Shown here: piece by piece, positions 1 to 9,078 of the stretch | Position numbering within the stretch: the first letter of the stretch is position 1 | Layout: every line of letters begins with the position of its first letter | From: Aquabacterium sp029268225 | GTDB taxonomy: Bacteria > Pseudomonadota > Gammaproteobacteria > Burkholderiales > Burkholderiaceae_C | Reading direction: 5' to 3' | DNA: 64,000 bases | Assembly (NCBI RefSeq): GCF_037482285.1 | Contig: NZ_JBBEYB010000011.1 | Coordinates: forward strand, 1 to 64,000 | The notes under the pieces: generated by a model | What the model was told of the DNA's origin: nothing | The model's input: the letters and a program-made list of their open reading frames with translations, nothing else | Database searches by the model: none | Made by a program: the position numbers and the translations under genes

Positions 1-1158
1 GGAAGGTCTGCACAAATGAGTGCTGACCATGGTTGGGTGTGCTGACATGACCAGAAAGGCGGCTGGGCGTACCTTTGGCAGGTGTTTTGGGCGCGTTTCG
101 CACCCATTTCCCATGCAGCAGACGCACTCATGCCTGGCTCCCCGGCAAACGCTTGCGGACCATCCACAGGTTGGCCAGCGCAAACAGCGTGTGCAACTGC
201 GCCGTGTTCTTGGCCAAGCCGCGATAGCGCACCTTCACATGGCCGAACTGGCGCTTGATGACACGGAACGGATGCTCCACCTTGGCGCGGATGCTGGCCT
301 TGATGCGTTCGACCTGATCGGTCAGCGCATCTACCGGATCGGTTTTGTCCAGCAACTTGCGCTTGCCTGGTCGCATGGCCACATGCCACTTCACATCTAC
401 TTTGGCGTCAGGTCGCTTGTGGGCACCCTGGTAGCCCGCATCGGCGAAGACATCCGTTTCTTGTCCGTGCAGCAAGCTGTTGGCTTCGACCACGTCGTTG
501 ACGTTGCCCGAGGTTCCACGCACGGTGTGCACCAGGCCCGAGTCGGCGTCCACCCCAATGTGCGCCTTCATGCCGAAGAACCACTGCTGGCCCTTCTTGC
601 TTTGGTGCATCTCCGGGTCACGCTCACCGCTGGCGTTCTTGGTCGAGCTCGGTGCTGAGATCAGCGTGGCATCGACCACCGTGCCGCTGCGCAGCATCAG
701 ACCCTTGGCCCCCAGCAGCAGGTTGACCGTGGCCAGGATGCGCTCGGCCAGCTTGTTCTTCTCCAGCACATGACGGAAGCGCAAGATGGTGCTCTCGTCA
801 GGCAGTCGGTCGTCCCAGCCGCCCAGGCCGGCGAAGTCGCGGAACAGGGGCATGTCGTGCAGCGCTTCTTCCATGGCCGGGTCGCTCAGCGTGAACCACT
901 GCTGCATGAAGTGGATGCGCAGCAGCGACTCCACCGGGAACGGCGGGCGGCCGCGTTTGCCCTCGGGCATGAATGGCGCGATCTGCGCCACCAGGTCGGA
1001 CCACGGCACCACCCGGTCCATCTCGTCGAGGAACTCCCGACGGCGCGTGCGCTTCGTCGAGGTTCCCAATCCAAGGCTGCTCTGCTTCATGGGCTCAATC
1101 GTCTCAGGCAATCACGCTGGCGCCAAGCACATGTCCAGGCGGTTTATGCAGACCATCC
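1..1158 (-). mobile_element. IS5-group insertion sequence
   Basis: The element carries one transposase gene and is bounded by imperfect terminal inverted repeats. Positions 1-16 match the reverse complement of 1143-1158 at 14 of 16 bases (GGAAGGTCTGCACAAA against GGATGGTCTGCATAAA). CTAG at 1159-1162 directly follows the right end and fits the 4-base target duplication usual for the IS5 group. The left copy of the duplication would lie before position 1, so it cannot be seen. The element sits inside an acyltransferase gene. Confidence 0.88.
128..1111 (-). CDS. IS5-group DDE transposase
   Basis: This 327-residue protein is full length for the family and has no internal stop. It would cut and join the ends of the surrounding insertion sequence in the nucleoid. 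Family hallmarks visible are the N-terminal stretch RIHFMQQWFTLSD, then GTVVDATLISAPSSTKN with the first catalytic Asp, then FADAGYQGA with the second, and the C-terminal VEHPFRVIKRQFG with the catalytic Glu. The resemblance to Escherichia coli IS5 transposase runs along the whole length. An internal ATG at 1090 is an alternative start. Intact terminal repeats and an intact gene suggest a recent, possibly still active copy. Confidence 0.93.
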   Translation of the reverse strand: MPETIEPMKQSSLGLGTSTKRTRRREFLDEMDRVVPWSDLVAQIAPFMPEGKRGRPPFPVESLLRIHFMQQWFTLSDPAMEEALHDMPLFRDFAGLGGWDDRLPDESTILRFRHVLEKNKLAERILATVNLLLGAKGLMLRSGTVVDATLISAPSSTKNASGERDPEMHQSKKGQQWFFGMKAHIGVDADSGLVHTVRGTSGNVNDVVEANSLLHGQETDVFADAGYQGAHKRPDAKVDVKWHVAMRPGKRKLLDKTDPVDALTDQVERIKASIRAKVEHPFRVIKRQFGHVKVRYRGLAKNTAQLHTLFALANLWMVRKRLPGSQA

Positions 1159-1303
1159 CTAGGTATCCGTTTTCGAAGAACAACGCGCTATCGCCGAGTG
1201 GACTAACGAAGTGGTTGATGGACTGCGTCGCGTGGTGCAGCAAGACCCACACCGCCGCCAGTCCGCGCATGACTTCCAGCCAAATTAGTTTTCGCTCAGC
1301 CAT
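1159..1303 (-). pseudogene. Acyltransferase 3 family, N-terminal fragment cut by IS5 element
   Basis: About 48 codons survive here, starting at the ATG at 1303. The start RKLIWLEVMRGLAAVWVLLHH, followed by FFENGYLG, is the usual opening of OafA/YrhL-type membrane O-acyltransferases: a first transmembrane helix with the conserved Arg and His pair. Reading then enters the IS element and stops at 1112. In relatives the Gly-Tyr-Leu-Gly is followed by a hydrophobic VDFFFVLSG-like helix, so the insertion lies just before that helix. The rest of the gene should lie to the left of position 1. The start overlaps the stop of the upstream glycosyltransferase by 8 bases, so it belonged to the same operon. 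The product was probably an inner-membrane enzyme that acetylated the polysaccharide; it should now be null. Confidence 0.82.
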
Positions 1304-2420
1304 GCGGCACCAGTTCCTCGTAAACCATCATCGTTCGCTTGATGATGATGTGTTCATCAAACTCCGCTAAGGCCTTGGCACGGGCAGCCATCCCCAAGCG
1401 GGAGCGCAGCTCAAAGTCATCACACAAGCGCGCCAATGCATCAGCCAGCGCATTTGCGTCCTTGACTGGAACCAATAAGCCATCCACGTTGTTTGTGACC
1501 ACTTCTCGGCAACCCGGTACATCTGTCGTGACCAGCGGTAGGCCACTGGCGCCAGCTTCAATCAAGCCCTTTGGCAGCCCTTCGCGGTAGCTGGGCAAGG
1601 CCACGACGTCAACCGACCGGAACAATGCGGGCATGTCGTCCACATGACCCAGCCATTCGACCAAGCCTTCCCTGACCCATTGCTGCACCGTTGCCTCGGG
1701 TACGGCGGCTGGGTTGCCGGGGTCAGGGTCGCCCGCCAAGAGCAGATCAATGGGCTTGTTTGCCGCTTTCAACAGGCGAGCCGCGTCAATGAATTCGGCC
1801 AAGCCTTTGTCCCACAGCAGGCGTGCCGGGAGTACGACACGCATGCGTGCACCAGGTTGGCGAAGGTTTGAATCTGTCGGTGCAAAACGACTGCAGTCCA
1901 CCCCAGAGCCGGGGATCAGTCGGATGGTGGCCTCATCGACCAAGCCTGCCTGTTGAAACAAGCGTACATCGTCTGGATTTTGCAGAATCAGACGTGCACC
2001 CTTACCGCCCAAGGCCAGACGCAACAAACTGCGCACCACGGGACGCAAGATGAGTGCCTTCGCGTCGTTGCTGGTGAACACATACCCCATGCCGGCGACT
2101 GCATTGACGCGAGCCGGGACACCCGCCCAACGGGCGGCCAGCGAGCCGTAGACGGCGCACTTGATTGTGAAGCCATGAACCACATCAATCTGTTGGGCGC
2201 GCATGAACTGGGTCAGCCAACGCAGCAGCTTGATCTCTCTCAGAGGGTTCAAGCTGCGTCGGTCCATGGGGGCAGCGTGCCACTCCAAGCCCAGCGACTG
2301 CAGCTTGGCGCCATAGGGCCCAGGAGGGGAGAGCAGAATGACCTCATGCCCGGCATCGCGCAACGCCAAGGCCAGTGACCGGCGAAAGTTATACAGATAC
2401 CAATCGGTGTTGGCGAACAA
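1296..2420 (-). CDS. Glycosyltransferase family 4 (PglA-like)
   Basis: This is a retaining GT-B glycosyltransferase of about 374 residues. It has an N-terminal acceptor half (NTDWYLYNFRRSLA, then PPGPYGAKL) and a C-terminal nucleotide-sugar half with LPSYREGLPKGLIEAGASGLP, the EX7E signature region. GMGYVFTSNDAK and LILQNPDDVRLF resemble enzymes that add an N-acetylhexosamine or related sugar to undecaprenyl-linked glycans, such as PglA of Campylobacter; that is family resemblance, not proof of substrate. It acts on the cytoplasmic face of the inner membrane. The first accepted start is TTG at 2420. An in-frame CTG at 2432 would restore the first beta strand (LRVLLFAN) and lies just after the stop of the preceding gene, so the true start may be there. 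Confidence 0.85.
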   Translation of the reverse strand: MFANTDWYLYNFRRSLALALRDAGHEVILLSPPGPYGAKLQSLGLEWHAAPMDRRSLNPLREIKLLRWLTQFMRAQQIDVVHGFTIKCAVYGSLAARWAGVPARVNAVAGMGYVFTSNDAKALILRPVVRSLLRLALGGKGARLILQNPDDVRLFQQAGLVDEATIRLIPGSGVDCSRFAPTDSNLRQPGARMRVVLPARLLWDKGLAEFIDAARLLKAANKPIDLLLAGDPDPGNPAAVPEATVQQWVREGLVEWLGHVDDMPALFRSVDVVALPSYREGLPKGLIEAGASGLPLVTTDVPGCREVVTNNVDGLLVPVKDANALADALARLCDDFELRSRLGMAARAKALAEFDEHIIIKRTMMVYEELVPHG

Positions 2421-2438
2421 AAGAACTCTCAGAACGCA

Positions 2439-3506
2439 TTACTCCCACAACCAGATCCATGGGTAAAACTGATAGGGCAACCAGGCGTACGCATGGGTGG
2501 CAAACAGCAGCCACACGGCTTCAACCAGGGCGTAATAGCCAACCACCGCCCTCACCATCAGCTTTGCATCACTTCGCTTGCCCAACACATCGGGCAACCT
2601 GCTGAACACATACAACTGCAGAGGAATCAGGTACAGCGCCAAGCGGTCCACCGCTGTGGAAGATGGCGACACAAGCAACCAGACCACACTGAGCAAGGCC
2701 AATACCGCCGCCATGGTCCAGAAATTTCGTTCGGGCACAGTCCAATTAAAGTGCTTGCGACGCCACAGCAGCAGCATGGCGGGCAGCACGTTCATCAGCA
2801 CCCGCACGGCAGCGCCTTCTGACTGATAACCCGCGTCGATGTAACCGGCAACCAGGGTATCGACACTGTCCGCCAGCAGCGTTTGGTACAGCGCCACCGT
2901 GGTGGCCCCCACCCATACTGCGGTCCACCAACGGTTACGTGGTGTGGCCAAAGCCGCCAAGGGCACCAAAAGCACGGCAGACTTGTGGAAGGTGGCTCCC
3001 AGCGCAACCCAGGCCACAAAGGGCAACAAGCGCCCTTGCTTCAGGCTGACCAAGCCCAGCATGGCAAACCCCAGCGCCACGCCCTGTCGTGTGTAACCCA
3101 TGCCCAACACGATCACGGTGTAAGGAATGGCCACCGTCAAGGCCAACCAAGGGCGCGGCTGCTGACGGCAAAAGGCCACCAAGCCAGCACTGAACACCGC
3201 GCCACAAGCCAGGTTCACCGCGTAAACGCCCCAATCCAGATTGGTCACAGCCCACAACAACAGTTTGTAGCCTGGGTCACCTTTTGACATTGCCAGCGCA
3301 AGCGGGGTCGTCAACGCTTCGTCATAGTGGGCCATGTATTGAACCCAGTCCCCCCCTACTTCGTGGCGCCAGCCCACAATGCAGGTCAAGAGCAACCAAG
3401 CCAGCATCCACTGTGCACTCCAGCGTTTGCCAGGCTGCTGCGCACGTGTGGGCGCTGCCAGCGCCAACCAGGCCGGAACCAGAAACAGCAACCAATACGT
3501 CAGCAT
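2439..3506 (-). CDS. EpsG/Wzy-like polysaccharide polymerase candidate
   Basis: This is a membrane protein of about 355 residues with roughly ten hydrophobic segments. GWRHEVGGDWVQYMAHYD after the second helix and GYTRQGVALGFAMLGL later are typical of the EpsG family, which is thought to polymerise exopolysaccharide repeat units at the periplasmic face. I chose the ATG at 3506 because it overlaps the stop of the amidotransferase gene as ATGCTGA, which implies coupled translation; an upstream start at 3545 would overlap far more. No other Wzy candidate is visible in the locus, so this is the best one. A run of seven G in the coding strand (3350-3356) encodes part of the Gly-Gly-Asp stretch. 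Confidence 0.8.
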   Translation of the reverse strand: MLTYWLLFLVPAWLALAAPTRAQQPGKRWSAQWMLAWLLLTCIVGWRHEVGGDWVQYMAHYDEALTTPLALAMSKGDPGYKLLLWAVTNLDWGVYAVNLACGAVFSAGLVAFCRQQPRPWLALTVAIPYTVIVLGMGYTRQGVALGFAMLGLVSLKQGRLLPFVAWVALGATFHKSAVLLVPLAALATPRNRWWTAVWVGATTVALYQTLLADSVDTLVAGYIDAGYQSEGAAVRVLMNVLPAMLLLWRRKHFNWTVPERNFWTMAAVLALLSVVWLLVSPSSTAVDRLALYLIPLQLYVFSRLPDVLGKRSDAKLMVRAVVGYYALVEAVWLLFATHAYAWLPYQFYPWIWLWE

Positions 3507-5443
3507 GTGGTCTCCAGCCATGCCTGGAACATCAAGATGGTCCACAAGCGTGCGGTCCAGTCATGCCTGCCACTCAAGTGTTCTGCCCAAGCTCGCCTGA
3601 TGGGTGCCGGATCAAAATAGCCTTCGCGCTGCAAACGGGCCTCGTTGAGCAGGTTCTCTGCCCACTCGCGCAAAGGGCCGCAGAGCCATTGCCCCACCGG
3701 AATGCCAAAGCCGGCTTTGGGGCGTTCAATCAGCTCGCGCGGCACATGCTTGTAAAGCACTTGGCGCAAAGCCCACTTGCCTTGGCCGCCACGAATTTTC
3801 ATGTGCAGGGGCAAACGCCATGCCAACTCCACCACGTTGTGATCGAGGAAGGGCACGCGGGTTTCGAGGCTCACACTCATGGCGGCGCGGTCTACCTTGG
3901 TCAAGATGTCGTCGGGCAAATACGTGAGCGTATCCCACAGCATCATGCGGTGCTCTACGTCGGGCACACCGGCCACCAAGGCCATGTCGTCCAGCTTGGT
4001 GTTCACGCGGCGCGCACCGCGCACCAAGCTGGTGGCATGGGGCCATTCGGTCACCAGGCTGCGGTACAACTCGTCCGTGTTGCCAATGGTTTGCAGCCGC
4101 TGTGCCATTTTGTGCGCTTTGTCACCCAGGCGTGCAACCCCATGCCGGCCCGGCAGCGCGCGCCCGATGCCATCCCAGGCGTGCACGGGCAATTGCTGAA
4201 TGCCTGCACCGAGGGCTCGTCGAAGACCTGGCGGCATCCAGCCCACACGATTCCAGATCCGCTTGCCCCAAAAATAGCGGTTATAGCCACCAAACAGCTC
4301 ATCGCCGGCATCGCCAGACAGGGCCACGGTCACGTGTTGCCGCGCGGCTTTGGACACCAGGTGGGTGGGAATTTGCGAACTGTCGGCAAACGGCTCGTCG
4401 TACATGGCCGGCAACAGAGGGATGACGGCGCGGGCATCAGCGGCAGAGACGCGCAGCTCGTGGTGTTCGGTGCCCAGGTGCCGCGCCACCGCCAAGGCAT
4501 GAGGCGATTCGTCAAACCCGGCCTCTTCAAAACCCACGGTGAAGGTTTGGACCGGTCTGCCGGACTGCGCCTGCATCAGCGCCACGATGAGCGACGAGTC
4601 AATGCCCCCCGACAGAAAGGCGCCCAGCGGCACATCGGCCACGGCTTGCTGGGACACCGCTGTGCGCAAGGTGCTTTCCAACACCGTCAGCGCTTCGGTT
4701 TCGTTCTGAATGGGATCAGCCAAACCGCGCTTCACAGCGTCGGTGAAGCGCCAATAAGGCGAGGTTTGGACGGTTTTGCTGGCCAAGCCCGCGTGGTCGA
4801 TCGTGAGCACGCAACCCGGGTCCAGCTTGAAAATATCCTGGTAGATGGAGTAAGGCGCCGGAACTGCACAGTGCTGCAGGTACAGGGCCAGCGCGTCGCG
4901 GTTGATGGGGTTGTCAAAGCCTGGATACGCGCGCAGGGCCTTGAGCTCAGAGCCAAACACGAAGGCGCCGCGCACCCAGCCATAGAACAAGGGCTTTTCA
5001 CCCAGGCGATCGCGGGTGAGGGTGAGGCGGCGATTTTGTCGGTCCCACAGTGCGATGGCGAACATGCCCACTGCGCGTTGGAGCGTGGCTGTGACCCCCC
5101 AAGCCGAAAAGCCCGCCAGCAAGGTTTCGGTGTCTGAATGACCACGCCATGCTGGTGCCTGCGAAGATGCTTCAAGCTCCGCGCGCAGGGCCAGGTGGTT
5201 GTAAATTTCACCATTGAACGCCATGACAAAGCGCCCGTCTGGCGACGCCATGGGCTGGTGTCCCGCTGGCGACAGGTCCACGATGGCCAGTCGCCTGTGC
5301 GACAGCGCTATGCCTTCAGCAGCGTCGGTCCATACCCCTGAATCGTCAGGACCACGGTGAAGGAGCGCGTCTCCCATACTGCGCGCCACACTGGTGTGAT
5401 CCAGTTGGGTATTGCTGAAGAAAAAACCTGCAAGTCCACACAT
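3500..5443 (-). CDS. asnB: Glutamine-dependent amidotransferase, asparagine synthase B type
   Basis: The protein has 647 residues. The N-terminal Ntn glutaminase domain starts with MCGLAGFF, in which Cys2 is the nucleophile after removal of Met1; this dictates the start at 5443 rather than an upstream one. RLAIVDLSPAGHQPM and FNGEIYN follow. The C-terminal synthase domain has the pyrophosphate loop SGGIDSS near residues 278-284. AsnB makes asparagine from aspartate, but in O-antigen and exopolysaccharide loci close relatives such as WbpS are thought to amidate uronic acids. The locus also encodes a predicted UDP-GalNAcA route, so sugar amidation is a reasonable inference; plain asparagine synthesis cannot be excluded. 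The gene lies 13 bases after the upstream GT4 gene. Confidence 0.88.
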   Translation of the reverse strand: MCGLAGFFFSNTQLDHTSVARSMGDALLHRGPDDSGVWTDAAEGIALSHRRLAIVDLSPAGHQPMASPDGRFVMAFNGEIYNHLALRAELEASSQAPAWRGHSDTETLLAGFSAWGVTATLQRAVGMFAIALWDRQNRRLTLTRDRLGEKPLFYGWVRGAFVFGSELKALRAYPGFDNPINRDALALYLQHCAVPAPYSIYQDIFKLDPGCVLTIDHAGLASKTVQTSPYWRFTDAVKRGLADPIQNETEALTVLESTLRTAVSQQAVADVPLGAFLSGGIDSSLIVALMQAQSGRPVQTFTVGFEEAGFDESPHALAVARHLGTEHHELRVSAADARAVIPLLPAMYDEPFADSSQIPTHLVSKAARQHVTVALSGDAGDELFGGYNRYFWGKRIWNRVGWMPPGLRRALGAGIQQLPVHAWDGIGRALPGRHGVARLGDKAHKMAQRLQTIGNTDELYRSLVTEWPHATSLVRGARRVNTKLDDMALVAGVPDVEHRMMLWDTLTYLPDDILTKVDRAAMSVSLETRVPFLDHNVVELAWRLPLHMKIRGGQGKWALRQVLYKHVPRELIERPKAGFGIPVGQWLCGPLREWAENLLNEARLQREGYFDPAPIRRAWAEHLSGRHDWTARLWTILMFQAWLETTC

Positions 5444-5456
5444 CGGTACTGATACT

Positions 5457-6530
5457 TTATTTTGGGGCCGCAGCCGAATGAAGCAGGTTTGCCAGTTTGG
5501 GCCCGGTGACCTGAAGGCAATATTCTTGTTCAACTTTGTGACGACCCGCTTGCCCCATGCGCGCGCGTAACGCGGAATCAGTGAGAAGTGTTGTTAAAGC
5601 GTCTTCCCATTCCTGCGATGTGCTCGCCAAAAAGCCGTTGACACCGTGCTCAACAATTTGTGCATTGACCCCAACGGGTGATGCCACCACAGGCAAGCCG
5701 CAGGCCATGTACTGGATGAGCTTGTAGCCACACTTGCCACGCTCAAAGGGTCCATCCACCAACGGCATGATGCCCACGTCGAAACTCTGGATCGAAGCCA
5801 CTTCGCTGGATTCCGTCCAGGCGATGGATGCCATCGGCAGGCCGAGGGCCTGGGTGTCAATGCCAATGGCGGCAAACCGGCCCAGGCCTGAGGCCGCGAG
5901 GCGTTCGAACAAGGGGGCCAGCGGCCTCAGAAAGTCGGCTGTTGCTCGTTGCCCGATCCAACCGACGCAGGGCGGTCGTTGAGGCGTCGTCGAGGCCGTG
6001 CCATCAAGAGTGCTGTAGCGAGTGAGGTCTATTGCCGTGGGGACGACTTCGACCCAAGGTGCCCCTGCTGAGCGGGCGAAGCTGGCCAAGTAGGCATTGC
6101 CTGCCACCACCAGGGCCGCGTTGCGCATCAGCGCGGGGTGCTTGTTGCCCAGCAGGCGCCTGACCCATGTGCTGCGGTGCTCATCGTAGTAATGGAACAC
6201 GGCGTCATCGTAGTCGAGCACATATGGAATCCGAGCAGGCAGCAGTGCCTGCTCTACCCACGCCGGCAGCCACGGCAGGCACTCCTTCTCGATCCACAAC
6301 AAATCGAAATTGTCACTGCTGAGCAAGGTGCGAAGGCGGCGCCAGTATGCGCGCAACACGTGCCATGGATTTCGATGCCCAGTCTGCAGGCCCTGGACAT
6401 AGGCATCTGGAAACAGGGGGGACACGGTCACGTCCATACCTGCGGACGTCAGCCACGGCAGGTATTGCAACATGCGCATGCGGCTGCTGGCGCCCAGGCG
6501 GTCGTACCGCGTCAGCAACAAGACCTTCAT
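5457..6530 (-). CDS. Glycosyltransferase family 4
   Basis: This GT-B glycosyltransferase has 357 residues. It opens with MKVLLLTRYDRLGASSRMRM and has DLLWIEKE and YVLDYDDAVFHYYD in the first half. The second half has GWIGQRATADFL and FERGKCGYKLIQYMACGLPVV, the position of the donor-binding EX7E motif, here with Lys and Tyr in place of the first Glu. It is probably a cytoplasmic or membrane-associated enzyme that extends the lipid-linked repeat unit; donor and acceptor cannot be told from sequence. Its start overlaps the stop of the upstream GT4 gene by ATGA. Confidence 0.83.
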   Translation of the reverse strand: MKVLLLTRYDRLGASSRMRMLQYLPWLTSAGMDVTVSPLFPDAYVQGLQTGHRNPWHVLRAYWRRLRTLLSSDNFDLLWIEKECLPWLPAWVEQALLPARIPYVLDYDDAVFHYYDEHRSTWVRRLLGNKHPALMRNAALVVAGNAYLASFARSAGAPWVEVVPTAIDLTRYSTLDGTASTTPQRPPCVGWIGQRATADFLRPLAPLFERLAASGLGRFAAIGIDTQALGLPMASIAWTESSEVASIQSFDVGIMPLVDGPFERGKCGYKLIQYMACGLPVVASPVGVNAQIVEHGVNGFLASTSQEWEDALTTLLTDSALRARMGQAGRHKVEQEYCLQVTGPKLANLLHSAAAPK

Positions 6531-7720
6531 TGGGGTTCCGTCAGCCGGGCATAGACCTGCGCGTAACGCGCCACGCCTTCTGTCAATGAGAAGTGCTTGT
6601 GAGCTGCGGCCACACAGCGCTCCTGGATTCCGTCGGTTTCGACCAGTTTCAACAAGCGCGTCAAGCCCTGGCGCAAGGTGTCCGGTGTGAAATCATTCAG
6701 TGCGATGCCGACCTGCTCACCTTCAAGGATTTCGGCCATGTCACCCACGCCACTGTTGGCCAGGCAGGGAATGCCACAACCGAGAAACTCACCCAGTTTG
6801 GTGGGGGCAGAAGCTTGTTTAGAAAACAAGGGCTTGATGAAAAACACGCCAGCGTGCATGCGGGCAATCTGCTGCGGCACCTCGGCATGTGTGGCGGGAC
6901 GCAGTTCGACAACGTCTAGTGACACGCCTCCGGCCAGCAAGCGCTCGCGAATGTATTCGTGCTCGTTGCGGTTGATGATCAGAAAACGGGCATCAGGTTT
7001 TTGGCGCAGCAGTTCTGCAAAGCAGGCCACGGCCGCATCAAATTCGTACCAGGTGCCAGCGGAACCTACGTAGCCAAGCACGAAGCCTTCTCGCGTGACG
7101 GGCAATGGCTTGAATCGAGACAGGTCTGCGCAGGTCGGTATGACCGTGACTGGCGGCATGTGGCCAGCCAGGTAGGGGAATTTTTCCATCTCGCGCACCG
7201 CTGCTTGTGTGAGCGAAATCACATGGTCGGCGTTCAGCAAGAACTTCCGTTCAAACCATTTGGCCACGCGGTACATCCGCCCCTCACGTGGCCATAGGCC
7301 GCCATCGACTCGTTCGTCTGCCCAAAAGCCACGCATGTCGAACAAAAAGCGAGCGCCTGTGAGTTTTTTAAGCGCCAAGGCCATCACGGCGGACACATAA
7401 CTGCGAGCATGCACGACCGTAATGCGATGACGCAGGACGAGCCAAAGGCCAGACGCAATACCCACCAAAATATCAAAAGCCGTTGCCGCTGCTGAGGGGC
7501 GCTTGTGATAACGACGAGGATGCCACTGGATCCCGGATGCTTTGATGCGCAGCTCAACTGAATTCCGCGCCTCTGCATTGGCCCAGTCCTCGGGCTTTTC
7601 GAAGCTCATCAAGTGCAACTGCGCGCCAGGGGCCAGACGCTCCTGATAAGCCAGAACCTGAGATTGCCCCAGTGGCTCCAGCATACCGTCGTAGGAAATG
7701 TAGAGAACCCGAGAGGTCAT
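6527..7720 (-). CDS. Glycosyltransferase family 4
   Basis: The 397-residue protein opens with RVLYISYDGMLEPLGQSQVLAY, a start common in GT4 enzymes of exopolysaccharide loci. VVHARSYVSAVMAL and GARFLFDMRGFWADERVDGG mark the acceptor half; LGYVGSAGTWYEFDA and PTKLGEFLGCGIPCLANSGVGD mark the donor half, where the first is the usual GxxG(T/S)WY nucleotide-sugar loop. It should add one sugar to the growing lipid-linked unit. ATGA overlaps at both ends tie it to its two GT4 neighbours as one translational unit. Confidence 0.84.
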   Translation of the reverse strand: MTSRVLYISYDGMLEPLGQSQVLAYQERLAPGAQLHLMSFEKPEDWANAEARNSVELRIKASGIQWHPRRYHKRPSAAATAFDILVGIASGLWLVLRHRITVVHARSYVSAVMALALKKLTGARFLFDMRGFWADERVDGGLWPREGRMYRVAKWFERKFLLNADHVISLTQAAVREMEKFPYLAGHMPPVTVIPTCADLSRFKPLPVTREGFVLGYVGSAGTWYEFDAAVACFAELLRQKPDARFLIINRNEHEYIRERLLAGGVSLDVVELRPATHAEVPQQIARMHAGVFFIKPLFSKQASAPTKLGEFLGCGIPCLANSGVGDMAEILEGEQVGIALNDFTPDTLRQGLTRLLKLVETDGIQERCVAAAHKHFSLTEGVARYAQVYARLTEPQ

Positions 7721-8835
7721 GACTTGGCTTTGCTTGATGCGTGTGCTGGAAACAGCAAGGCTTCGTATTGATCGACAGCCTTGTCGATGGAGAAGTCATG
7801 CGCCCTGGCCATCAGTGCGGCCCGATCGTGTGTGGCAGTGAGGGAGGCCTGCATGGCTGCGGCCAATGCTTGAACGTCCCCAACAGGCACCAGGTGCCCG
7901 AATTGTCCGTCGCACAAGATTTCTCGCGGGCCGGATGGGCAGTCGGTGCTCACCACAGGCGTGCCTGCTGCCAACGCTTCAACGACGACGTTGCCAAAAC
8001 CTTCAGCCGTGGATGAGAGCACATGCAGGTCAGCATGACGGTAGTAGGGTGCGGTGTCCTTGACGAAACCGGGCATGAACATGCTGTCTGTGATGCCCAT
8101 GCGGTGTGCTTGCGCCTCTAGCGCGGCACGATCCTCGCCTTCGCCCAAAATCAGCAGCCTTGCATCGACCCGTTGGCGCAGCGCGGCAAAGGCATTGAGC
8201 AAGGCGCCGTAATCTTTTTCTTGCTTGAGCGCACCGACCGCAAGCACCCGACGATGAGCGCCCAGGCACCAGCCTGACGGGGAGGTGGGCGGTTCACTTG
8301 CTTGTGGAAGATGGGTGCCCACCACAGGGTTGTGAATGGCTGTGATGGTGCGGCGATCCAAATGGGCAAACGAAGCTAAATCGTCAGCGGCACCTTGCGA
8401 GACAGTTACGATGCCGTTCGCCTTGGGGAAAAAGCGGTGCATGCTGGCGCGTACCTGCCAGCCAACCGACCAACGAGCCAGCAATGGCGACCGAGACCAA
8501 GTCGTGTGTTCTGCCACCACCAAGCGTGTGGGCACGCGTGACAGCGTGCGTGCCCAGAGCCCAAGGACCGTCAACGGCCACATGTTGGCCAATACGGCAT
8601 CCGGCCGTGCTTGCCGCAAATAGCGCACCAGAGCAGGGAAAGCCCAGCGCATGCGCTGTACTTTCAGGTCAACTATGCGAATTTCAGGGCGCAAGTCGCC
8701 CAGGAGTTCACCCGCGGCCGATAGCAGAACCATGTCAACCTTGTAGCCCCGCAGGGCAAAGCCGTTGGCTAGATTGACTGCCACGCGCTCTGCGCCACCG
8801 CCTCGAAGGTCCGGAAGAAGAATGGAAAAACACAT
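7717..8835 (-). CDS. Glycosyltransferase family 4
   Basis: The 372-residue protein starts with FSILLPDLRGGGAERVAVNLA, the glycine-rich acceptor-side loop of GT4 enzymes related to GalNAc transferases. VLAVGALKQEKDYGALLNAF and SSTAEGFGNVVVEALAAGTPVVSTDCPSG-type sequence (the EX7E region) mark the donor half. A role in transferring an N-acetylhexosamine fits the family and the HexNAc genes upstream, but is inference. No strong ribosome-binding site precedes the ATG. A 243-base gap separates it from the AT-rich unknown gene upstream, so it may open a new transcript. Confidence 0.84.
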   Translation of the reverse strand: MCFSILLPDLRGGGAERVAVNLANGFALRGYKVDMVLLSAAGELLGDLRPEIRIVDLKVQRMRWAFPALVRYLRQARPDAVLANMWPLTVLGLWARTLSRVPTRLVVAEHTTWSRSPLLARWSVGWQVRASMHRFFPKANGIVTVSQGAADDLASFAHLDRRTITAIHNPVVGTHLPQASEPPTSPSGWCLGAHRRVLAVGALKQEKDYGALLNAFAALRQRVDARLLILGEGEDRAALEAQAHRMGITDSMFMPGFVKDTAPYYRHADLHVLSSTAEGFGNVVVEALAAGTPVVSTDCPSGPREILCDGQFGHLVPVGDVQALAAAMQASLTATHDRAALMARAHDFSIDKAVDQYEALLFPAHASSKAKS

Positions 8836-9078
8836 TTGTAAGCAAGGACGGGTGGTTGCTGGGCGGTTCTTACGTTTGCCACCTTTTTGGCGGGCTCAAA
8901 GGTGACGTTTCTGGTGGCGTCTCGGGGAGCTTTGCATCTGCGCACATTACAGGGATGCAGGTGTTGCACTCTACTTTTGAATCCGCCCTTTCCTTTCGTG
9001 GCAGGTGGGTGATGTGTCAAACGTTGGCCAACGCGCAACCGACTTCGTCCGAGTTTTATCTGGTAATAAGGTGTATGA
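8836..9078. other. Intergenic gap of 243 bases, possible transcript boundary
   Basis: No convincing gene is seen on either strand. The part near 9040-9080 is AT-rich like the gene to its right. An inverted repeat CACCTTT (8880-8886) and AAAGGTG (8898-8904) with an 11-base loop is present, without a T run that would make it a clear terminator. Since neighbouring genes in the locus mostly overlap, this gap is the likeliest place for a terminator after the leg operon and a promoter for the three GT4 genes. I could not identify promoter boxes with confidence. Confidence 0.4.

Noticed and set aside
3284..5137. Plus-strand open frame of 617 codons
   Set aside because: It lies antisense to the amidotransferase gene, whose motifs are clear. 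The antisense product has no recognisable domain and is rich in His, Gln and Arg, as usual for shadow frames in high-GC DNA.
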